A stretch of DNA of 5,733 nucleotides from assembly GCA_031268395.1 (NCBI GenBank), contig JAIRXI010000097.1, forward strand, positions 1 through 5,733, in the 5' to 3' direction. This document shows, piece by piece, positions 1 through 5,050 of this stretch (its first letter is position 1; the number at the start of each line of letters is the position of its first letter). A model generated the notes under the pieces. It had not been told where the DNA came from, did not search any database, and saw nothing but the letters and a program-made list of their open reading frames with translations. This DNA is from Tannerella sp. GTDB taxonomy: Bacteria; Bacteroidota; Bacteroidia; Bacteroidales; Tannerellaceae. A program made the position numbers and the translations under genes.

Positions 1-720
1 AAAGGAGTTGTCGCCGCCTACAAAGCCGCTGCAGGCTGGAAAGACTTCAAAAACATCGTGGAAGAACCCGTATCAGTTACTCCGTCCACTCCGTCGATTG
101 ACGGGCTGGGACGGCGAACAGGAACGGTGGACGTAACGCTGAACGTGCCGTCGGACAATACTTTCACGCTCACTTTCACGGTTAAACTGCCGACAGGATT
201 TGTGCTCAACCAGCCGGAGACTAAACTGACCGACGCGCTCGCGGCAAAACTGAAAATGGAAATGCGACAGGAGGCAGACGGCAGTTGGAAGTTCACCGTC
301 AGCCCGGGAACAGGCGTGGATTCGAGGGCCGCAACAAGCCCCCGCAAGATAATGGACATTGCCTACATCGTCGAGGAGACGACAACCGCCGGAACTTATG
401 ACGTTGTTCTCAACGACCTGACCTACGCCGGCAGTGAAACTTTCCATGCGGACAACATCAGGACGGATGTTACAATCGGCGCTCCGACCTTTAACGAAGC
501 CGTTGCGGGCAGCGACGGACCGAAAATTTTCACCTCCGGCGGAAATCTGCATATTATCTCCGCGGCAGCAGGCACGGCACATATATATAATGTAAGCGGA
601 ACGCTGACTGCGACCGTACCGTATCAGGCTGGAGAAACCGCAACACCGCTGCCGCAGGGCGTCTATATCGTCAGGGACAGCAGCGGCCGGACAGGAAAGG
701 TTGTTTCAATTAAAAATTAA
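1..720 (+). CDS. BspA-like leucine-rich-repeat surface protein, C-terminal part (5' end outside window)
   Basis: The reading frame is open from the first base and ends at a TAA, giving 239 residues of a longer protein. Residues 1-21 (VVAAYKAAAGWKDFKNIVE) match the closing segment of the last BspA-type (LRR_5) repeat seen in many Bacteroidales surface proteins. A Thr/Pro/Ser-rich linker follows (about 22-35). Residues 36-155 or so are a beta-rich segment that looks cohesin- or Ig-like. The last 65 residues (from about 174) have the pattern of a type IX secretion C-terminal domain: a beta-strand GGNLHII, then HIYNVSGTL, then LPQGVYIVRDSSGRTGKVVSIKN. A GTG at base 58 could be read as a start, but the repeat similarity upstream of it shows it is internal. 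The likely role is an exported or cell-surface binding/adhesion protein; the ligand is unknown. The family call for the first and last segments is fairly firm, and that for the middle domain is tentative. Confidence 0.8.
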   Translation, partial: KGVVAAYKAAAGWKDFKNIVEEPVSVTPSTPSIDGLGRRTGTVDVTLNVPSDNTFTLTFTVKLPTGFVLNQPETKLTDALAAKLKMEMRQEADGSWKFTVSPGTGVDSRAATSPRKIMDIAYIVEETTTAGTYDVVLNDLTYAGSETFHADNIRTDVTIGAPTFNEAVAGSDGPKIFTSGGNLHIISAAAGTAHIYNVSGTLTATVPYQAGETATPLPQGVYIVRDSSGRTGKVVSIKN

Positions 721-744
721 AAATTAAGAGTTAATGTCGTTCGG

Positions 745-766
745 TTAAGGGCTGAAAGCCCGGTAA
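745..766. repeat. Small hairpin downstream of the leucine-rich-repeat gene
   Basis: GGGCT (749-753) and AGCCC (757-761) pair around a GAA loop. TTA (745-747) and TAA (764-766) can extend the stem after an internal bulge. The hairpin lies 25 bases past the stop codon, where a terminator would be expected, but no T-run follows on either strand, so a rho-independent terminator cannot be claimed. It may be the edge of the repeat block that continues to about 952. Confidence 0.35.
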
Positions 767-786
767 TCAAATAGCGTAGTGCAATA

Positions 787-915
787 GGGCTGTCTCGAAA
801 GCCGCATTCCATCGTCATTGGCAGGAGGAACGACGAAGCAATCCAGTTTTATATGGTATTTCTGGATTGCTTCACTTCGTTCGCAATGACGGGACAGGTT
901 TTTTGAGACACTCCC
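787..915. repeat. Nested palindromic repeat element (MITE/REP-like)
   Basis: Two sets of inverted arms are nested. The inner arms are 813-846 and 862-891. Both begin with CGTCATTG and end in GAAGCAATCCAG when read toward the centre, with a 15-base loop and a few mismatches and gaps between. The outer arms are GGGCTGTCTCGAAA (787-800) and, inverted, the stretch 899-915 that contains TTTTTTGAGACACTCCC. The minus-strand translation contains RHCERSEAIQ, a peptide familiar from spurious small proteins predicted from this kind of dispersed palindrome in many bacteria. No transposase and no clear target-site duplication are visible. It is best read as a non-coding dispersed repeat able to form a long hairpin. 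Confidence 0.7.
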
Positions 916-917
916 AC

Positions 918-952
918 TCCGCTGGCATGAACTGTAAACCCACGCCAGCGGG
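918..952. repeat. GC-rich stem-loop
   Basis: CCGCTGGC (919-926) and GCCAGCGG (944-951) form a perfect 8-bp inverted repeat with a 17-base loop, extended by a T-G pair. It directly follows the larger palindrome and may belong to the same repeat block. No T-tract follows on the plus strand. On the minus strand only TTTT lies on the upstream side, so it is not a terminator for that strand either. Confidence 0.5.
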
Positions 953-1279
953 AAAAGCCATGGCCGGATTATATCGCGTCGATACTTTAAAATACATAAT
1001 GCAAAGTAACAACACAAATCCTTGTTTTTCAATACCAAACTGTGTACTACAAAACCACACGAAAAAGTAATGATTGATCATTATCAAAGAATTATAAATT
1101 AATGAAGGGCCAAATAATCTGGTAGTTGCTCTAATCTGACCGGGTTACACCCCATTTTTAACTTATTTTATGCATATCTCCGGTGAATTGCTGCAATGTG
1201 GGTTAAAAAGATATCTTAGGTCAAACTCACGTTAAATCAGGTAAAAATGAGGTATGCTTATTCAAAACTCCGTTATCAG
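953..1279. other. Non-coding stretch without a recognised feature
   Basis: This AT-rich stretch has no credible reading frame, and I found no TAnnTTTG promoter element on either strand. Small symmetric sites are present: AATGATTGATCATT at 1069-1082 and AAGATATCTT at 1208-1217. A weak inverted pair, GCATATCTC near 1174 and GAGGTATGC near 1250, is also there. None can be tied to a function. Confidence 0.5.
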
Positions 1280-1330
1280 GGTTCGGCCGGGACTTGCACC
1301 CTACAGCGGTCGCCTGTCACCGGGCGAACC
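1280..1330. other. Compact three-way-junction-like structured element of unknown function
   Basis: GGTTCG (1280-1285) pairs with CGAACC (1325-1330). Within this closing stem, GGG/CCC (1289-1291/1299-1301) closes a 7-base loop and CGGT/ACCG (1307-1310/1319-1322) closes an 8-base loop. The fold is nearly the same on both strands. Read on the minus strand, one hairpin is GGG-TGCAAGT-CCC, which resembles a tRNA T-arm, and the closing stem resembles an acceptor stem. The element is therefore like a 51-base tRNA lacking an anticodon arm. It lies just beyond the terminator of the tRNA-Arg gene on that strand. It could be a tRNA-derived remnant, a repeat, or a small RNA; I do not recognise a named family. 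Confidence 0.4.
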
Positions 1331-1364
1331 AAAAAAAGCGCCTGCGATATCCATCGTAAGCGCT
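1331..1364 (-). terminator. Rho-independent terminator of the tRNA-Arg transcript
   Basis: On the minus strand, AGCGCT (1364-1359) and GCGCT (1341-1337) form the base of a stem, with CGAT/ATCG pairing above it. The stem is followed directly by a run of seven T (1337-1331 on that strand). It starts 16 bases after the tRNA 3' end, the usual position for a tRNA unit. It may also end read-through transcripts from the patatin gene. Confidence 0.8.
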
Positions 1365-1379
1365 CCATTTTACAATCTG

Positions 1380-1453
1380 TGACTCCGACAGGATTCAAAC
1401 CTGTAACCTTCTGATCCGTAGTCAGATGCTCTATTCAGTTGAGCTACGGAGCC
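1380..1453 (-). tRNA. tRNA-Arg, anticodon ACG
   Basis: The 74-base cloverleaf is complete. The acceptor stem pairs GGCTCCG with CGGAGTC (one G-U), the D stem GCTC with GAGC, the anticodon stem TCTGA with TCAGA, and the T stem ACAGG with CCTGT. The anticodon loop CTACGGA gives ACG, which after A34-to-inosine editing reads CGU/CGC/CGA. U8, A14, A15-U48, A20 and discriminator A73 are as expected for an arginine tRNA. CCA is not encoded. The D loop is AACTGAATA and the T loop TTTGAAT, so the usual G19 and C56 are A19 and U56, a paired change. The gene has its own promoter (1480-1510) and terminator (1331-1364). Confidence 0.95.
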
Positions 1454-1479
1454 CGATCGTTTTTTGTTTTTTGCGAGTG

Positions 1480-1510
1480 CAAAGATACATGCTTTTTTTT
1501 TCTCCGCAAA
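1480..1510 (-). promoter_or_regulatory. Bacteroidota-type promoter of the tRNA-Arg gene
   Basis: On the minus strand TTTG (1510-1507) is followed after exactly 19 bases by TATCTTTG (1487-1480), a full match to the -33/-7 consensus of the primary sigma factor in Bacteroides. The spacer contains a long A-run. Transcription should start near 1475, about 20 bases before the tRNA 5' end. The -33 element is only 14 bases past the patatin stop codon. Confidence 0.85.
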
Positions 1511-1524
1511 TTTTTTTCGGTTTT

Positions 1525-3834
1525 TTAATCTAAAAATCCCGAATCAAATATCAGGTATCCTATATTCAGGCCTACATTGTAGTTGTTTTTCGGGTAGCTG
1601 TAACCGTTCACAAACATGCTGACCGAGACGAACGGCAGGTGAAGCACCAGGGCGGCTTCGCCCATATACTGATACGAGCTGAAATAATCGCCATACCGCG
1701 CCCTGTAATATACCGCAGGATTATCTCCCACCGTATAGGCTTCTTTCCGTATCTTCCGCAGCGGGACAAACCCGTATGCTTCAAAACGGAGATGGAACAT
1801 GTCATTCAACTTTATTATCGGAATTACTCCCGTCGCCATATAACTGTCGGCATAGAACGCTTCGCTGAAAGATATCTTACTGTGCGGCGTGGGCGTAAAT
1901 GCCGAAGCCCGCAAAATGGTCGAAGTATAATTGGAACTGGCCCTTTTGGTGCTGTAAACCGCCTCGCCCATCATACCGAGAACAAACCGTTTTTTTATCG
2001 CCATGAAATTCTGCCATGTGCCTTTCGCCTGAAGCCATTCGTGCTTTCTGACGTCCGCGTAATACCGGCCTCCTCCCTTCCGGTACTGCTCATTTCCCCG
2101 CACGTATCGCGCAGTCAGTATCTGCTGACGGCCATCCGTCGGGTACTGCCTGTAATTGAGGGAATTTTGCTCGAACCGGAATCCCGTACTGAACAGGTTG
2201 TATTTGCTGACATCGAACTCAACGTCCGTAAGATTTGATGTCTGGTAGTATAAATCGGTAAGGATGCCCAGTCCGGCAAAGACTTCGACTTTCGAACGCA
2301 TCATGAACGGAAATCCATAACGGCTCAGGACGTACCGTTCCCGTTTTTTGATAAACGCCGGGACGACATCTTCATAAAACAGGGACTGGCTCTGGGAATA
2401 GTTTTTATTGAAATAGGCCAGTTTCAGGCTGGTATATCCGGGTATGCGCGCCGACAGGAAAAAACGTCCGTCCAGCGACACGCCGCTAAAGGAGTTCCCC
2501 ATCTGAAAATTGGCATTGTAATCGGCGGATGTCTCGCCCAGGCTCTGGTAGCTCAGCCCCAAAAACAGCTGGTTAGCCTGGTGGGAGGAGATATTCCCGC
2601 CAATGGCTACATTTACCTGGTCTTTGATTTTTACCGACAGATAAAGGTCGAATGTCTTATTTTTCCAGTTATAAATCGCTGACGGTATAATCTCCTTTAT
2701 CTTCGAGTAGGTCAGCATTTTGAAATATGCACGCCGAAATTCCTCCATCGTAAATTCTCCGTCTATGTCGCGTTTCAACTGTGCCGTAATATAATGCCGC
2801 TGCGCCTCGGTGACGCCCGTGACATAGATATTCGTGAATTTCAGCGGAGGCAGGCTTTCCTTGTACGCCTTGCGGCGAGCCGTCACTTCTGCCAGGGGGA
2901 CTTCGCGGTTGACACGGGCTTTTATGGTATCTATCAGGCCCATTGCGCGGTCATAACCAATCTGCATAATTTCCCTGCCCTTATGAAAATCCAGCAGGAA
3001 GACGCCGGGAAGACGCATCTCAAGCAGTATGCCATCCTCTTCCTGTACCGCATAGTCCGTTTTCTGCATAATCATGGGTTCAAGCTGGTTCATGGGATTT
3101 TCCGACGGTCTCAGTCCGCCTCCCCTCACGGCCGACCCGAGGATGAAATCCGGATGAAAATCCTCCTTCATCACTTTCACCGGAAAATTATCGTAGATGC
3201 CCCCGTCAAAAAGCGGGACGCCATCCTTCCAAATCGGGTTGAAAATGAACGGGAATGTCATGGATGCGCGTACGGCATCACCCAGGTCGCCATTACGGAA
3301 CGTTACCGCTTTTTTTCCGTACACATCCGAGCCCATACAGCGGAAGGGGACAAACAGATTGTCGAAATTCCAGGCGGATTTGGCGGTGGCCTGCGCATAA
3401 AGCTCCAGGAACGCCTGATTCATCTGGATTGGATTGATAAGGCTGCCCGGCAATAAACCCTCAAAAATCACGGAATCTTTCAGGTTCAGTGCAAAACGCA
3501 TGAACTGCGGCATTTCATCCGGTTTCTTGAAATAATAAATGTATTCGTCGCCCACCTTTCCGGTTTGCCAGTAGCCAAATTCGTCCGAAAGTATCAGTTC
3601 CAGCATCTCATCCGGCGTATAGCCCATCGCATAGAAACTTCCCACAATAGCGCCGATGGAAGTGCCGGTCACATAATCAATCGGTATGTTGTTTTCTTCC
3701 AGGGCTTTGATTACGCCGATGTGCGCAATGCCCCTGGCCCCGCCTCCGCTTAGCACCAGTCCCACTTTCTGCGCGGCTGCAGATGACAGAAAAAAAAGGA
3801 ATACGGTCGCATATAATAAATGCATTTTTTTCAT
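1525..3834 (-). CDS. Patatin-like phospholipase with POTRA-like segment and C-terminal outer-membrane beta-barrel
   Basis: The 769-residue protein probably cleaves acyl esters of phospholipids. Residues 1-21 form a signal peptide (KK, hydrophobic core, SSAAAQ). The patatin domain (about 22-310) has the oxyanion motif SGGGARG (29-35), the nucleophile elbow GTSIG with Ser59, and the catalytic DGG with Asp210, so the Ser-Asp dyad is intact. About 331-405 resembles one POTRA domain. From about 406 to the end are alternating amphipathic strands rich in Tyr/Phe, as in an Omp85-type 16-strand barrel. This order matches the PlpD/FplA (type Vd autotransporter-like) architecture, with the enzyme tethered to or exported through the outer membrane. 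The frame is open back to 3903, but a promoter at 3861-3891 lies inside that extension and the signal peptide begins at 3834, so 3834 is the start. The gene is monocistronic, divergent from the sigma gene, and has no visible terminator before the tRNA promoter. Substrate and topology are inferred. Confidence 0.93.
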   Translation of the reverse strand: MKKMHLLYATVFLFFLSSAAAQKVGLVLSGGGARGIAHIGVIKALEENNIPIDYVTGTSIGAIVGSFYAMGYTPDEMLELILSDEFGYWQTGKVGDEYIYYFKKPDEMPQFMRFALNLKDSVIFEGLLPGSLINPIQMNQAFLELYAQATAKSAWNFDNLFVPFRCMGSDVYGKKAVTFRNGDLGDAVRASMTFPFIFNPIWKDGVPLFDGGIYDNFPVKVMKEDFHPDFILGSAVRGGGLRPSENPMNQLEPMIMQKTDYAVQEEDGILLEMRLPGVFLLDFHKGREIMQIGYDRAMGLIDTIKARVNREVPLAEVTARRKAYKESLPPLKFTNIYVTGVTEAQRHYITAQLKRDIDGEFTMEEFRRAYFKMLTYSKIKEIIPSAIYNWKNKTFDLYLSVKIKDQVNVAIGGNISSHQANQLFLGLSYQSLGETSADYNANFQMGNSFSGVSLDGRFFLSARIPGYTSLKLAYFNKNYSQSQSLFYEDVVPAFIKKRERYVLSRYGFPFMMRSKVEVFAGLGILTDLYYQTSNLTDVEFDVSKYNLFSTGFRFEQNSLNYRQYPTDGRQQILTARYVRGNEQYRKGGGRYYADVRKHEWLQAKGTWQNFMAIKKRFVLGMMGEAVYSTKRASSNYTSTILRASAFTPTPHSKISFSEAFYADSYMATGVIPIIKLNDMFHLRFEAYGFVPLRKIRKEAYTVGDNPAVYYRARYGDYFSSYQYMGEAALVLHLPFVSVSMFVNGYSYPKNNYNVGLNIGYLIFDSGFLD

Positions 3835-3860
3835 ATTTGCAAGAATATCATTTACGCCCT

Positions 3861-3891
3861 CAAATATAGTGTTTTTTCGTATCATTACAAT
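3861..3891 (-). promoter_or_regulatory. Bacteroidota-type promoter of the patatin gene
   Basis: On the minus strand ATTG (3891-3888), a partial TTTG, is followed after 19 bases by TATATTTG (3868-3861), which matches the -7 consensus. The predicted start near 3856 leaves a leader of about 20 bases before the ATG at 3834. This position rules out translation from codons further upstream, such as 3903. No strong Shine-Dalgarno sequence is visible, which is normal for this phylum. Confidence 0.75.
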
Positions 3892-3939
3892 ACTCCGCTC
3901 CATATATTCCGAAAAAATGATTTCTCCGGGAGATTAAAA

Positions 3940-4132
3940 CCGTCCCAGGGCAACCGCACCAAAATGTCAAAGCACACGGATGGATGACACAGCAACGCTG
4001 CTGTGTCAGGCACAGCAACGCTACGTCGTCAGGCACAGCAACGTTACGTCGTCAGTCGACGCAACATTGCTGTGTCATCATCCATCCGTGTGTCAATGAT
4101 TTGGTGCGGTTGCCCTGAATATTTCCGGACGG
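3940..4132. repeat. Long imperfect inverted repeat between two divergent promoters
   Basis: The outermost perfect arm is 18 bases: CAGGGCAACCGCACCAAA at 3946-3963, with its reverse complement at 4100-4117. Further in, CACACGGATGGATGA (3973-3987) and TGACACAGCA (3985-3994) recur inverted at about 4078-4092 and 4068-4077. An outer CCGTCC (3940-3945) matches GGACGG (4127-4132) across a 9-base insertion. Only small gaps and mismatches separate the arms, so a single strand could fold into one very long hairpin. The middle holds tandem units. No transposase or target duplication is seen. It lies about 50 bases from the patatin -33 element and ends just before the sigma -33 element. Confidence 0.85.
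4005..4050. repeat. Two tandem 23-base repeats in the centre of the inverted repeat
   Basis: Bases 4005-4027 and 4028-4050 are direct repeats with a single C/T difference. Each contains the 12-base core CACAGCAACGYT. The same core occurs at 3988-3999 (23 bases before the first unit's copy at 4011-4022), and, inverted with one further change, at 4063-4074. There are thus four copies in all, three of them at exact 23-base spacing (3988, 4011, 4034). Confidence 0.85.
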
Positions 4133-4135
4133 AAC

Positions 4136-4166
4136 GTTTCCGAATAAAAATTATTCCCTATATTTG
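4136..4166 (+). promoter_or_regulatory. Bacteroidota-type promoter of the ECF sigma gene
   Basis: TATATTTG (4159-4166) matches the -7 consensus and continues into GCAC. The -33 position, 19 bases before, reads GTTT (4136-4139), a weak match to TTTG. Transcription should begin near 4171, about 20 bases before the ATG at 4192. The weak -33 element, hard against the inverted repeat, could mean dependence on another factor; that is inference. Confidence 0.65.
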
Positions 4167-4191
4167 CACGAAATTAGCAACAATTTACAGG

Positions 4192-4764
4192 ATGTTAACC
4201 GAAGCAAATGATATAGAAGACAATGAACTTTTTACCTCCATCCGTAACGGGGAGAAAAAGGCGTTCGACAGCCTTTTTTTGAAGTATTATCCTAAGCTGT
4301 GTGCATACGCGCGGCAGTTTGTGGATTTTCACGATGCGGAAGAAATTGTGCAGGATGTAATGGTTTGGTTCTGGGAAAACCGAATCATGCAGGTCTTCGA
4401 AGTGTCGCTGAAAGGTTATCTGTTCAAAGCCGTGAAGAACCGCTGTATTACGCTGATTAACCGGAATGAGTTGAAACGGAAAATTATGAGCAGCATACAT
4501 CAGGAGATGGAAGAAGTATACGATGACCCTGATTTTTATATCGTCAATGAACTGACGGAAAAAATTGAATCCGCCCTCCGGGAATTGCCTGCGACATACC
4601 GCGAAGCATTCGAACTGAACAGATTTCAACGGATGTCGTACAAGGAAATCGCTGTACAGTTGAATCTTTCCCCGAAAACGATTGACTATCGTATCCGGCA
4701 AGCCCTGAAAATTTTACGCATCAAACTGAAAGACTATCTCCCGCTATTGTTTTTCATGCAGTAA
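4192..4764 (+). CDS. ECF RNA polymerase sigma-70 factor, Bacteroides expansion family type
   Basis: The 190-residue protein has the two-domain ECF layout. Sigma-2 spans about 24-92, with AFDSLFLKYYPKL and the DAEEIVQDVMVWFWENR core-binding/-10 recognition helix. Sigma-4 spans about 124-176, with ALRELPATYREAFELNRFQRMSYKEIAVQLNLS and the recognition helix PKTIDYRIRQALKILR. The length and the hydrophobic C-terminus (DYLPLLFFMQ) are usual for the group. Such factors redirect RNA polymerase to glycan-uptake or other outer-membrane transport operons, under control of a FecR-like inner-membrane anti-sigma. No FecR, SusC or SusD gene follows; the next sequence is on the opposite strand and overlaps the stop by 11 bases. 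The frame is open back to 4003, but that stretch lies in the inverted repeat and upstream of the promoter, so the ATG at 4192 is preferred. Function is confident; the regulon is unknown. Confidence 0.93.
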   Translation: MLTEANDIEDNELFTSIRNGEKKAFDSLFLKYYPKLCAYARQFVDFHDAEEIVQDVMVWFWENRIMQVFEVSLKGYLFKAVKNRCITLINRNELKRKIMSSIHQEMEEVYDDPDFYIVNELTEKIESALRELPATYREAFELNRFQRMSYKEIAVQLNLSPKTIDYRIRQALKILRIKLKDYLPLLFFMQ

Positions 4765-5017
4765 AAACGCAGGGTTTTGGTTTCTCGCCCGTATCGACAA
4801 TCAGAGCGTTTGCGACACTTTCCGCAACCTTCATGTTTCGTTTGGGTAGCGTCAGATGGCTGCGGTCTTCGCCTTCGCCCTCCTGAATGGCAGCGAAGAA
4901 TATCGTCACATCGCAGGTGCGCGCCAAGTCGGTAACACCGGTGTTTCCGGCGTACAGCACGACTTCGGCTTTACCCTCCAAACGCTGGTATGCCGTCGAC
5001 GGAATTTTATGTTGAAC
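4754..5017 (-). pseudogene. Remnant of a glycoside hydrolase family 3 gene (beta-glucosidase/xylosidase type)
   Basis: A minus-strand frame between stops at 5018-5020 and 4754-4756 encodes about 87 residues. They include CDVTIFFAAIQEGEGEDRSHLTLP and KVAESVANA, the pattern of the GH3 C-terminal (alpha/beta sandwich) domain (D-x-AI-x-F…EGEGxDR…L-LP…Q). A complete GH3 enzyme has 700 or more residues, so both sides are missing: the N-terminal TIM barrel with the nucleophile Asp, and the rest of the sandwich domain. There is no ATG before the conserved part, only a TTG near 4981. Similarity fades near 5000, where AT-rich spacer begins, and near 4770, at the sigma gene's end. The fragment cannot be active. 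It is most likely a deletion relic; a short expressed ORF is the less likely alternative. Confidence 0.75.
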
Positions 5018-5050
5018 TCAGGTTATTTACTGTTTTATTTTAGATTGAAT

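Noticed and set aside
749..761. Terminator for the leucine-rich-repeat gene
   Set aside because: The hairpin is short and has no following T-run on the plus strand.
745..1087. Small frames on both strands (67-97 codons) in the intergenic region
   Set aside because: They are translations of the palindromic repeat (CERSEAIQ-type peptides) and AT-rich sequence, without promoters or plausible starts.
1639..2238. Long plus-strand open frame opposite the patatin gene
   Set aside because: It lies wholly antisense to the conserved barrel-coding region, has no promoter or family resemblance, and is explained by codon use of the true gene.
2794..3456. 220-codon plus-strand frame opposite the patatin domain
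   Set aside because: It is antisense to the catalytic part of the patatin gene, with a composition typical of a shadow frame (many His, Arg and Ile) and no recognisable domain.
3988..4074. CRISPR-like array in the tandem units
   Set aside because: The units are adjacent with no unique spacers, there are only two full copies, and no cas genes are present.
4003..4191. Upstream extension of the sigma factor from 4003
   Set aside because: It is encoded by the inverted repeat and lies upstream of the TATATTTG promoter element; sigma factors of this type start close to the DNELF segment, as with the ATG at 4192.
4765..4790. Terminator between the convergent sigma gene and GH3 remnant
   Set aside because: Only a weak AAAAC/GTTTT pairing is present; there is no GC-rich stem or T-tract.
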